This document shows, piece by piece, positions 1 to 10,770 of a DNA stretch of 64,000 bases. Within the stretch, counting starts at the first letter, position 1, and every line of letters starts with the position of its first letter. The notes below the pieces were generated by a model, which was not told the DNA's origin, searched no databases, and saw only the letters and a program-made list of their open reading frames with translations. Position numbers and translations under genes: made by a program. Source of the stretch: Cryptomeria japonica (Eukaryota > Streptophyta > Pinopsida > Cupressales > Cupressaceae); contig NW_026729287.1 of the NCBI RefSeq assembly GCF_030272615.1, positions 1 to 64,000 of the forward strand, written 5' to 3'.

Positions 1-279
1 TTATTATATATTATAAAAAATATTAAATTATTATTTTTATTAATATTTTGATTTTTGTATATTTTAAATTTGCATTTAGTTTATTCTATTTTTATTTCTA
101 TTTTTTATTGAAGTTTAATTTATTTTTTTAATTGTTTATTTCTTTTTACAAAATTACAAATAATAATTAAAGGTTATTAAAGTTAATTTAATTTAGAATT
201 ATTTATCTTATTAAAATTATAATTTATTTTAGAACAGTTATATTTGAATTTTTCTTTTAATTTATATAAATCAATTAAT

Positions 280-600
280 TTATCTCTCCATCTCTCTCTA
301 TCTCTCTATTTATATTCTCTCTCTCTCTCTCTCTCTCAAACTTTCCCACACTCTCTCTCTTTCATCTCTATCTCTCTAAATATTGGTCGCACACTCCTTG
401 TTACTCCCCCCATCTATATCTCAATTTATCTCTCAAACTTTCACACACACTCCTCGTTCTATCTCTATCTCCATCTCTGTCTCTCCTCCCTCTCTCTTCT
501 CTGTATTTCCTCCTTTATCTCTTTCTTGATCCCTTTTTCTCTATCTTTCCATCCCTTCCTCTCCCTCTCTATCTATATCTTATTATCTCTATCTTTCTTT
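280..600. repeat. CT-rich polypyrimidine tract with (TC)11, unit 1
   Basis: About 320 bp almost purely C and T on the plus strand, built from degenerate TCTCTA, CTCTCC and TCTC words, with a perfect (TC)11 run at 316-337. The tract lies about 2 kb upstream of PG gene A. An open frame of over 100 codons runs through it, but this is low complexity (Ser/Leu/Tyr runs) and I do not call it coding. Confidence 0.9.
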
Positions 601-630
601 GTGAACTCATGTTTGGATCCCTATAACTAG

Positions 631-1560
631 ATATGTTAGGTTTATTTTTTAAAGAATGGATATAATAATTAAGTATATTTTTTAATAGAATTATTTCTAT
701 TTAAATTTTAATATAATTTCATTTAAACTAAATGAAATCCTTATAATTCATTTTATTATATATATTTTGAGATAAAAAATAATTATTAAAATTGATATGT
801 TTCTTTAAAAAAATAATTTATTTTCAATATTATAAATTATAAAAAATGAAAAAACTATTTAAAATAGATATTTTAGTTTTTAAAATACAAAGAAATCCAA
901 AAAAAAACATTAAAAATCCATCATCCCTAAAAATTTGCTCCTATAACACCAAATTTCGTAAATAAATCATAATGTATATAAATAGTATTTATAATATATT
1001 AAATTTCAAAATATAAAGCTTAACTTTACAAAAACCAAGTTTTTTTTTTAAGAAAAAATAATAATCACTTTTGATTGGTGCACTAATTGAATAAAGTGGA
1101 ATAGTATTGCCTACAACAATTACTAATAATATGTAATCTAAAATTAGTAGTTAATAATTAAATTTAAGATTAAATTTATTATTAAAATTATAATTATATA
1201 TATTTTCTAATTAAATTACGAACATGTTCTTAAGAAAAATGTATGTTTTCACTATAGTTTTTATATTATATTATAATTGTTAATATTATTTTATTGAAGT
1301 GAGAGTTGTCGTTAATATTATAGAAATATAACTAAAAAATATAATTTTGAAATAACAATAGTTTAAAATTATATTAATTAAGAATTGCAACAAATATTTT
1401 AATTACAATATTATGCAAGTGTAGGAGACAATTGTTATAATTATAATTCTATCATTTTTAATTAAATTAGCATTATATTTTTTAGAAAAATATATCATTC
1501 CTATAATATTAATATTTTTTATAATATAATTATTTATATTATTTTGTTGAAGAAAAAGTT
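631..1560. other. AT-rich intergenic DNA, unit 1
   Basis: Very AT-rich, with many homopolymer runs and no convincing gene. A block at about 1300-1420 is repeated in diverged form at about 1832-1957: both read through AGAGTT, a TTAATATTA stretch, ATAATTTT and an ATTACAATATTA stretch in the same order. Equivalent DNA lies at about 18095-19024, 35562-36491 and 53016-53945. Confidence 0.6.
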
Positions 1561-1566
1561 ATAGCT

Positions 1567-1820
1567 AGTCTATTAGGGTTATATGATTTTTCCTTTGTCT
1601 TCTAATTTTTGGCATTTGTTTTGTGTCATACAACAAACAGTGCAAAACTTTTTAGGTTTAAAAATGGCCATGAGTAGCTCCATGCTAGTAGTTGCTACTT
1701 TGACATCTGGCATGAATGGTTCCACCAAACAAGTAAGCACAAAGATTTGTTTCCTAAAGTTTTTTAAATGAGGTATGCCTTTAGATAATTTTAATCTAAT
1801 ATAGATACTCACATACTATT
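1567..1820. other. GC-richer island, possible gene fragment, unit 1
   Basis: About 250 bp less AT-rich than its surroundings, interrupting the second copy of an AT-rich direct repeat. On the plus strand, ATG at 1663 opens MAMSSSMLVVATLTSG and continues to a Lys-Gln followed by GTAAGC, which looks like a first exon with a splice donor. On the minus strand there is a 77-codon open frame (1812-1579). I recognise neither product and see no second exon. It may be a captured gene fragment or an unrelated insertion; coding status is doubtful. Confidence 0.25.
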
Positions 1821-2033
1821 CATAAAAGTAAAATAAAAGTAAGAGTTATAATTAATATTACATAAATATAATTAAAATAATATAATTTTATAATAACATT
1901 GATTGAAAATTATAATAATTAAAAATCACTACAAATATTTTTATTACAATATTACTCACTGTTATATGGCACTTGTTTCAATATTCTTTTATGTTCTGAA
2001 TATCTATTTTAAGTAAATAAATATTGAACGGAG

Positions 2034-2283
2034 AATAGGAAAAATCAAATGATTGCTATTGTTCGATTGCGTTTGCATTTCGATTTCTGTGGTAGTCCGT
2101 CATTTGATAGGGAAGCTGAAATAGGAAAAATCAAATGATCTGGTATTGTTCGATTGGGCTTCCATTTCGATTTCTGTGGTAGTCCATTATTTGATAGGTA
2201 AGCTGAAATAGGAAAAAGCAAATGATCTGGTATAGTTCAATTGGGTTTGCATTTCGATTTCTGCGGTAGTCTGTTATTTGATA
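2034..2283. repeat. Threefold 87-bp tandem repeat upstream of PG gene A, unit 1
   Basis: Three consecutive copies begin at 2034, 2120 and 2207 with AATAGGAAAA. Each runs through CAAATGAT, a GTTCGATTG or GTTCAATTG word, CATTTCGATTTCTG and GGTAGTC to TTTGATA. The first is 86 bp because of one missing base and the last is cut short. The array lies 300-550 bp before the start codon of PG gene A, so it could hold repeated regulatory sites; that role is inference. This unit has A at 2133 where the others have C. Confidence 0.85.
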
Positions 2284-2482
2284 CGTGGTTTGCATTTAAA
2301 GAATCTAAGACGATGAATACACAAGCATTCCAAAGCCATTCATGTGCTGAAAGAGTGCTGTTACCACACACGGTAGACCTAACAAAGACTCACGACTTGT
2401 GATGTAAATCAAACCAAGATCTAAGTTATCCCTTTCCTTGCAGGTAGCAACTTGGTAGTAATCAGAATAGTTCCTAATATAG

Positions 2483-2489
2483 TATAAAC
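2483..2489 (+). promoter_or_regulatory. Putative TATA box of PG gene A, unit 1
   Basis: TATAAAC, 96 bp before the ATG at 2586. Transcription starting about 30 bp downstream would give a 5' leader of about 65-70 nt. The same TATAAAC with its upstream context is kept in pseudogene B (14659-14665), which supports its importance in the common ancestor. Confidence 0.55.
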
Positions 2490-2585
2490 GGGCATTATTT
2501 AACGCTCACTCATCTCCTTCACTCATACCTTAGGTCTCTTTCCCTAATTCACATTTGACTGAATCTTAGTTAGGCTCTAATTCTA

Positions 2586-5412
2586 ATGAGATCAATGGCT
2601 CGACCAGGTCAAAATCTTCATGTGAAAAATTTGGTCTTGGTGGCCTTATATTTGGTCATCATGGCAGTTGAAGCCCAGTTAATCACATCCAGTAACAGAT
2701 ATCTTAGGGCTTCTACAATATCTCTGGCCTCTACTCAGGGTAGTAATGGAAGAAGTTTTGGCGTACAAAATTATGGTGCAGTGGGTGATGGAGAGCACGA
2801 CGATACTGAGGTCCTCTTATCATTTATCCTCTTGTTCCTAACATTAAGATCTTATTTACTGCCACTTTAACAGTTTCTATCTTGAGTAACAGAAAGTTTA
2901 CATCTTATTATTAAGGACTCCAAAATCTTATGTCTTATTAAAATTCTAATGGTTTTCAGGCGTTTACTCGTGCATGGAATGATGCTTGTAAAGCGTCGTC
3001 TGCAACTTTGAATGTGCCAGGTGGCAAGACTTTTCTGGTCAACAATCTAAAATTCCAGGGACCGTGTCAGCCTGGTTTCACATTTCAGGTGTAAAATTTG
3101 AACATAACCCTAAAGGATTCAAAACCAATGGATTTAATACATCTCATTTTGTCGAAAAATTGTATAGTTCTATGCTATTTGTATTTGTAGTAAGAATAGT
3201 AATCCTTCTTCAAAGTTTACCAAACTCTAGATTAATTCTATGTTTGATCCTCATTCTGTAATTTTGTGCAGTGATTCGAGAATATCGTAGTAACTCCTGA
3301 CAATTTTTTAATTTTTATTTTACTAGGTCGATGGAACTATTGTTGCCCCAGAAAATCCGAGCAGCTGGAAGAGCACATATGTGTGGTTGTTGTTCGAGCA
3401 TCTTCAACAATTTACATTGACAGGGAAGGGCACTATTGACGGAAAAGGAAGTAATTGGTGGGGTAAACATAAAAGTAGACCAACGGTTAGTAACCATTTA
3501 CACTGCTGAACTTCTCTTGTGTGTTTCTAGTTTCTGATACAGAATATATGTAAAATACTACCTAAACTAGAACCTTAATATATGTAAAATTTTACCTAAA
3601 CCAGCCCAGTAAGGTTCTAGTTTGAATTTTCAAACAGAATTTGCAGATGAATGAGGAAAAATAAATAAAGCCTGTAAAAACGGAGTTATTTTTTTAATTA
3701 ACTTACAATAAAGCAAGCAACAGCTGTTTTTCAATACACAGGAATAAAACAGAAAGCAGCGAGTATCTTCCATAAAGCATGAATAAAAATAGGTCCGTAA
3801 AGCATGGGAAAAAACTACTTACATGCGCTAAAATTATAGATGCATATCATATGACTTTCTTTTTTCCACAGGCCATTCAATTCAATGATGTGAAAGGGAG
3901 TGCACTGAGTGGACTGAAGGTGACAAACAGTCCTCAATTTCATGTCACATTGACAAATTGTGACAGTGTCCAGATCGTGGGTATTACCATTCAGGCACCA
4001 GAAAGCAGCCCAAACACTGATGGAATTGATACGTTCCAATCCACAAACATAGTCATAAAAGATTCCACTATTGGAACAGGTAAAGGAATGAGGAAGTGGC
4101 AAATATTTTCATTTTCAGATTTTGTTTCAAATAAACTGTTTGAATTTCCAAGGGTGAATTGTCTTAGTGATAAATATTTTGGATCATAAATAGTTTGGAT
4201 TATATTTCATGATTCATCAGTAACATTCTTTGATTACCAAAGTACACTCTATGATACATCAATGATTTTATTTGATTACAAGTTAAAAAACTGATAAAAG
4301 AAAATGGATGCGACTATTATAATTAAAAAAATTCATATCATAGATTAATTATGATCTCAGATTTTTTCTTTTATTCTTAAATATAATATTAAATAGCAGA
4401 GATTATATGTGAATAGAGAAATATGAGTACATGGAAGTTTGATGACTGCAGGAGATGACTGTGTGGGGATAGGTGATGGGTCTTCAAATATTAACATCAA
4501 TGATATCACATGCGGTCCAGGCCATGGAATAAGGTGATTAACGCTCTAAATAAACACAAATCCCTTAACAGCTAATAATAATTTATGTCTGTCTAAATAT
4601 GTTAGGCATGAGAAATTCTTTATATTATTTGTATAATTTTGCAGCATTGGAAGTCTTGGAAGAGGAAACACGAAAGCAGATGTCCATTCGATTCACGTGA
4701 ACGGCGCCAAGTTGACATCAACAACGAATGGATTAAGAATCAAGACATGGCCGGTATAATAATTATTTCAATAATCTCAAATTAAATCATTGCTGTTTTA
4801 AAAATAACATAAAAAAAAAAAACTTCTGTATGCTGAGGATAGATGAAATATAGAATTGCAATAAAGGAGAACTACAAGAATCATTGTTTATTTTTATTTT
4901 CATGGTATTTTCAATAGGTTACACTATTTGAAATGTTCATTGACAAACTGTCTATGATATAACAGGGGGGTTCTGGCGTGGCAAGTGATATAACATATGA
5001 CAATGTCCAGATGGAAGACGTAAGCAACCCAATAATAATTAACCAATTCTACTGCGACACAGGGGACACTGGGTCTGGTTGCAAGTCTCAGGTAGACATC
5101 TGATCTAAATCCTTAATTAAACTCAGTTTTTGCTTTCAATACAACTGAGATCTGATTCGGAGTTCACCTTTTCATTTGATGTAGGGTTCTGCTGTGAAAA
5201 TCAGTAATGTAGAATACAGTAATATCAGGGGCACATCAGCAACAGAAGACGGAATCACATTGTCGTGCAGCCAAAGCGGATCTTGCACGGGCATAAAAAT
5301 GGAGAAAATAGATTTGGTAACTGGCTCAGGGGCGCAAGCCTCTTGTAATGCCCAAAACGTACAGGGTGGAAATTCGATTCCTTCACGTTGTCTGGGCAAC
5401 AATGGCCAATGA
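2586..5412 (+). CDS. Polygalacturonase (GH28), PG gene A, unit 1
   Basis: Eight exons join in frame through GT-AG introns: 2586-2810, 2960-3088, 3327-3485, 3872-4079, 4452-4533, 4645-4753, 4966-5091 and 5185-5412 (1,266 bp, 421 aa). GH28 enzymes hydrolyse alpha-1,4 bonds in pectic polygalacturonan, normally in the cell wall. All four family motifs are present: SPNTDGID (Asp221), GDDC (Asp242, Asp243), GHGISIG (His265) and RIK (Arg299, Lys301), so activity is plausible. Residues 15-30 form a hydrophobic signal-peptide core, and 11 cysteines are present. The text around GSLGRGN, HVNGAK, INQFYC and NIRGTSAT resembles conifer group 2 pollen allergens, but the protein lacks their long C-terminal extension. 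A second ATG at 2595, in frame, could also start it. Splice sites are inferred from family alignment, without transcript support. Confidence 0.92.
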
Positions 5413-6252
5413 TATAACAGAGCTGTGAAGCTGTCTCTAATGCAGTAACCTCTTTCTTAATTCCCTGAAAAGTAATGTAGTCTTCAGAACAGTTAGCAAT
5501 TAACAAGTTGGATCTCCGCTGATGGAAAAAGCCATTGGCTTTAATATTTTTCTTGTCATTTCTTTTCCAAAGATAATGGGAACGGGAATGTACCTAAATT
5601 TTTTTAGTTAAACTTAAATGTTCGAGTACACTCATTTGCATGGCAAATCTTAATTTAAAAATAATTAAATTTATTTCGCAATTTTTTCACATTATTAAAA
5701 AGTTCTCCTGAGAGAATTATTGATTGATATATAAAAACAAGACAACTTTTTTTTGGGAAGCATCCATTTGTTCTCAAAATTAAAAGAATTGGATTTAACA
5801 AATTCATGGTATGGGAAAGAAACTGTTTACTTGGGAAAAAATTTCTTGATTTGACTCATCAATCAAACTCTGTCGATTAGAAACATTCTTTGAAGGGTAG
5901 AAAGAAAGCTAAATTGCCGCAAACAGTAAGAAATAACAAAACATAAAAAAACAAGTGACGGTTTATATTAATGCCCTTTGCCAAAGCAAAGTTGTCAGTG
6001 CTCTCTTTTTCATTATACATTCATAAGAACAGAGTATTCCTGTCTTGTTCAAAAAATTTCATTGCATTCCCTTTCAAAACAAAGTTTTATCCAAGGCTAT
6101 AGGAGAAGCTTCTAGAAAACGCACCAAAAAATGGACAATTCTAGGTTCATCGAAGAGTGTAAAAGAAGAAATAAATGTCTTGGTTGGAGTAGATGAACAA
6201 AATGCAGCAAGGGAAATTAAATGTGCATAGGTGGAAGTCCACATATGCCAAC
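5413..6252. other. 3' flank of PG gene A and probable copia 3' LTR, unit 1
   Basis: The first part should hold the polygalacturonase 3' untranslated region, though I found no canonical AATAAA soon after the stop. On the minus strand, the purine tract AAGGGGGAT (6262-6254) followed by TGTTGG at 6253 looks like a copia polypurine tract and the first bases of a 3' LTR, which would extend toward lower coordinates. I could not place the LTR's far end because no second LTR is available for comparison. Equivalent DNA lies at 22877-23716, 40344-41183 and 57798-58637. Confidence 0.45.
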
Positions 6253-8945
6253 AATCCCCCTTAATCTTCACTGTCGTATATATTCGCAATACCAATTTCT
6301 TCCCAACGATGCTCAAAAACATTCTTTGCAAGCGGCTTTGTGAAAATATCTTCTAGTTGTTCTTCTGACCTACAAAACCAAATATATATGTCAACATTGT
6401 TCATCAATTCCAGAATATAATGATATCTTGTATCAATATGCTTGCTTCGTTTATGATAGAGCTGATTTTTTGATAAAGAAATTGCTTAATTATTATGACA
6501 ATAATTTTTTGTAGGTTCTTCTTGTGGATGCCTCAAATCTGAAAGTACTCTTCTCATCCATACTGCTCGACAAGCTTCTGATGTGGCTGCAACATATTCC
6601 GCTTCAGTTGACGAGAGTGTCACAATTGGTTGTTTCTTTGATGCTCAAGAGATAGCACCCGATCCTAGATGAAAGATATATCTTGAATTGCTTTTTCTAT
6701 CATCCATGCTACCTCCCTAGTCACTATCCATATATCCAATCAATTTGTAATCATTGGAAGATGTATACAAAATTCCAAAGCTCTTTATTCCAGCTATATA
6801 CCTTAAAACTCTTTTTCCAACTTTCCAACATGATTCCATTGGTTTGTCCATAAGAATCGAGAAATGAGACTAACCCCATACATGATATCTAGTCTTATGA
6901 CGGTTAAATTCATGATGCTGCCAACTATTCTATTGAATAAGGTTGAATCAATACACAAACTTTTCTCATCGATGCTAAGTTTTAAACCCAATGCAACTGG
7001 TTTAGGGGTTGGTTTCACATTTGTCATCTTAAATCTCTTCAGTAAATCATTAGTATATCTCTATTTATATTGACATATAAAAATGCCTTGATCATTTTTA
7101 CTTACCTCTATCCCAAGAAACTATCTCATGAGCCTCATCAAATTCTCTTTCCATGGCTGCCTTGAATGAGTTAATTGACATGTTACTTGTGAGTATCAAA
7201 TCATCTACATGCAAACAACTATCAATATATCTCTTTCATCATTCACTTTGACATACAAAGTTGGTTCATTGCCACACTTGCTAAACCCATTGTTCACAAA
7301 ATAAGAATCCATCATACTGTACCAGCTCTAGGAGCTTGCTTCAAGCCATACAGTGTCTTTTTAAGTTTGTCCACTTTATGTTATCTCCCAAAACTTCATA
7401 ATCGGGTGGTTGATTTATATACACTTCTTCTTTCAAAAATGCCATTCAAGAATGTTGATTTAATGTCCATTTTGTAAACCTTCCAATTATTTTGAGCTGA
7501 TATAGATAAGACCATTCTAATGGCATCTGATCTTGCCACAGGTGCAAAAGTTTCAATGTAGTCTATGCTTGGCTGTTGTGTGAAGCCTTTAGCTAATAGC
7601 CTTGCCTTTTTTTTTTGTACTTTCCCATTAGCATTATACTTTGTGTTGTAAACCCATTTAACTTCAATCACTTCCTTTCCTTTAGGAAGCTCTACTAGAT
7701 CCCAACTTTGATTCTTTTCTATTGACCAAATTTCTTTATTCGTGGTTGTAATATATTTGTCATCTTTAATGGCATCTTCGAAATAAATTGGATCATCTTG
7801 TGTTAAGAATGCAAAATTAGAGCGTAAATCATCATTTTTGGCCTCTTGTATTTCATCATATATCTCCCTTAGACTTCATTTCTTCTTTGAAGTGTTTATG
7901 GACCTTTATCTTAGTGATGCAAATGTTGGATTAGAAGACTCACTACTATTATTACTTGCTGGAGTAGTAGGAATTGGAATGGTATGTGCCCTTGTAGGTG
8001 TTGTAGGAACATTTGTTTGTGTAGATGGATTCACAACTTGAGTTTCATTCTCTTGTGGAGCAGTAGCTGCAATTATAGTTGGTTTATCTATGCTTCCATC
8101 CCATGATTCTTCTTAAACTGTAGCAACAAATTCAACATCATGGCTTATTATCAGCTTCTCTTTTATAGGATTGTATATCTTATATGCCTTGGATTGTTCA
8201 ATGTATCCCACAAATATGCACTTCTCTCCTCTATCATATAGTTTCTTTCTAAACTCTTGAGGTATCAATAAGTATGCCACACACCCAAAAACTCTCATAT
8301 GCTCTACATTATGGTTCCTTTTGCTCCAAGCTTCTTATGGTGTTTTATTTACCACTAATTTTGTTGGACATCTATTTAATATGTATACCAAACATGCAAC
8401 TGATTCATCCCAATACTCATTTGGTAGATGTTTTTCTTTTACCATATTTCGTGTCATTTCCATAATTGTTATATTCTTTCTCTTCGCTATTCCATTTTTT
8501 TGAGTGTACCTTGTTGTAAATTATTTTCTTATGCCAATTTCTTTGCAAAAATTCTAAAAATCACTTGAGATGTATTCACCACCTTAATTACTTCTCAATG
8601 TTTTGATATAGTAACCGCTTTATTTTTCATATTTTGCATTGAACTCTTTAAAATTAGGAAATACATTTTATTTATATTTCAAAAAATAAACCCATACTTT
8701 CCTACTAAAATGGTCAATAAATGTCAAGAAATAAATTCTTCCACTTATGGATGGTGTTTGCATTGGTCACAAAGATCTAAATGCACTATCTCAAGTGGAT
8801 GTTTTCCTCTATAAGACCCCTTAACTAGAAATTTGTTTCTATGTTTATTTTCCAATATGAAACTCTCACATGTTGTATTAAGTGGCTCTATTGGTGGCAA
8901 TCCATATACCATTCCTTTCTTATATAACAATTGTAATCCTTTGAA
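6253..8945 (-). mobile_element. Truncated, decayed Ty1/copia pol, unit 1
   Basis: Read on the minus strand, the remnant has a GAG-pre-integrase segment (8930-8745: MVYGLPPI, CESFI, HPLEIVHLDLC), an integrase core (8760-8300), the RVFGCVAY region (8298-8113), reverse transcriptase (about 7800-7150, with KGFTQ, ETFAPVAR and an HVDDL motif at 7211-7197) and RNase H ending in IFTKPLA (about 6350). It is dead. There are several stops and frameshifts, including one just before HVDDL. The second integrase Asp reads Asn followed by a stop near 8587, the catalytic Glu reads Lys near 8483, and TAG replaces a Trp codon at 6719-6717. Most of gag, the protease and the 5' LTR are missing. Confidence 0.88.
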
Positions 8946-10309
8946 TAAGAGGAATATGATAGCTCTAAGATATCTATGATAGACACAAGAGGCCTATTAA
9001 AAACTTAATATACTTATGAAAGTCTTAAGAGATCCATGACAATCCCATGAGACCTATCATCATCAAAAGAGAATTATAGAAATCCATAACATTAGGGATT
9101 TATATAATCTCATTACATGACAAATAATGATGGTACACATGTCAAAAATTGATTGGTCATAATTTTGTGATACAAACAGTCATATATACTTCATTTTTTT
9201 TAAAACTATTTGTGCCCTAACAACACAACCTAGCTATGTTTTAGGTTTGACTACCATGGGAAACTAGGAATATTTAATTTTATAATCATTTACTCACTTT
9301 CATCATGGGTTATCATTAGTTTCATATGAATTTTATAAACATTATATCGTATAAAAGTTTGAGTATAAGTGATTTCAATGAATTTTAAAAACTAGTCTTG
9401 CATGCCTCGTCAATGATTCATTTCTAGCAAACTTTAACTTCAATGAAGGCTTATTTTTTGAAAATTATTGGAGAGAAATTATTGGCATTACCATTTGTTT
9501 TAGATAGGAAAGGAGATGAGATAAAATAAGTGCCCATTATATGATAGAAGGATTGATATCGAATGAAGATAGGAAAAGGTGTAAAAGAAAGATATAGAGA
9601 ATAGTTAGTGATAAAAAAATTGATTCTTGGGAACAAAAATAATATATAAAGGAGTACAAAGGAGATATGAGAGAAGAACTTTACAAAGAATGTGTTGGAA
9701 ACCAATAATTCCAATAGGGTTGAGTGCCATACAATGCCATTCTACAATTCCTGAATTATTTTATAGTTTAGCTTGTTTCCATAAAACTCTCTAGCATGCT
9801 TTAGTGTATATAATGTAATAAAATATATTTTTTAGTATTGTTTTCTATTTTTGGCATGGTGTAAACTCATTTGATTTATTTATGTCATGAAAAATAATGT
9901 ATTGAATGACATTTTGATGCGCCTCTATTCTTCTTGTCTAATCGGTGTATGCAAAGAAAATTAATATTTCCTTTTTGTAAAATATGTGTATTAAAAAATT
10001 TGTCTTTTTTTATTTTCTAAGTATAAATCTACCAATATTATCTAGGATTGTATTTAAAAGTCCTCATTTGGCAGCAAATTAAGTGATTTTATTAAAATTT
10101 CATTATGCAAAAAACTAATTACGTATTAAGAGCCAGTTGATTGGAATAACATATAGCCAATGATAAAATGATTAAGGAGGCAAAGAATACTAATCTACAA
10201 GATTTATTGCACATTCTAATAGCTCCTGATAAGAGCTTATTTCCATCAATTTTAGATACATATATAGCTAAGACTGCTTGAAAGAATATAAAATAAATAT
10301 CTAAGAATG
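8946..10309. other. Intergenic DNA with no recognised gene, unit 1
   Basis: Copia similarity stops near 8945. Beyond it the DNA is AT-rich. A purine-rich patch at about 9460-9680 gives an antisense open frame of 87 codons (9714-9451) that is broken in units 3 and 4 by an extra A. I see no conserved domain. Equivalent DNA: 26410-27773, 43864-45228 and 61318-62682. Confidence 0.5.
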
Positions 10310-10770
10310 ATTGAAAGATTATAAAAGAATTTTATGAACGCAGTGACCAGATCATGGTTGTCAAGATACAAACCTTGAAAATGGAATTTCAAAAAATAAA
10401 AAATGTAGGAAGCTGAAATGTGAGTGATTAATATGTAAGGTTAAACGATTTCATTAATAAAATGGCTACTCTAGGAAAAATTATGAACAAATAAGTTATG
10501 ATAAAAAATGTGTTAACAAGGTGGAACAATTGTATCATCATCATTGAAGAGAGGAAAGATGTGTTTATCATTTAGTATGATAACCTTGTGAGATATCTTA
10601 GTTCACATTATGAAGGATTGAGAGATTCATCTTTAGAAGTTAATGATAAATTTTTTTCCTCTAAGTTACATATTTCAAAGATGGAAGATGTCAACACTAG
10701 CTCCAAAATAATCAAGATCAAGGGAAAGGAAAAATTAGAATTGTTCAATAGGAAACACAAGATGAAGTAA
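10310..10770 (+). mobile_element. Copia gag-like (UBN2-type) remnant, unit 1
   Basis: The plus strand reads, with stops and frame changes, EFYERSDQ, then IQTLKMEFQKIKN, NVSDY, FINKMATLGK, VLTRW and an EERKD stretch, ending in a 60-codon open piece (10588-10770). The order and spacing resemble the gag (UBN2) domain of plant copia elements. It points opposite to the pol remnant at 6253-8945, so it comes from a different insertion or a rearranged one. No zinc knuckle is seen. Non-functional. Confidence 0.5.

Noticed and set aside
244-630. Open frame of 128 codons (139 in unit 3, 137 in unit 4) through the CT-rich tract
   Set aside because: Low-complexity Ser, Leu and Tyr runs produced by TC repeats; frame and length change with each microsatellite length, and unit 2 lacks it.
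2034-2283. Considered as a CRISPR-like array
   Set aside because: The copies are contiguous 86-87-bp tandem repeats with no spacers, in a plant genome.
3815-4102. 95-codon minus-strand frame over exon 4 of PG gene A, plus the minus-strand frames over exon 8 (5172-5402 and 5255-5506) and exon 3 (3315-3497)
   Set aside because: They are antisense shadows of well-supported polygalacturonase exons and show no domain.
5413-5700. Search for a canonical AATAAA polyadenylation signal after PG gene A
   Set aside because: Only loosely related AT-rich words were found; plant signals are degenerate, so no terminator is called.
7838-8041. Plus-strand frame of 60-67 codons in the copia region, with similar frames at 6045-6230, 6864-7073 and 8274-8503
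   Set aside because: They are antisense to the pol and LTR remnant, whose minus-strand reading matches known copia domains.
9451-9714. 87-codon minus-strand frame
   Set aside because: Low-complexity Phe, Ile and Tyr content opposite a purine-rich patch; broken by an extra A in units 3 and 4.
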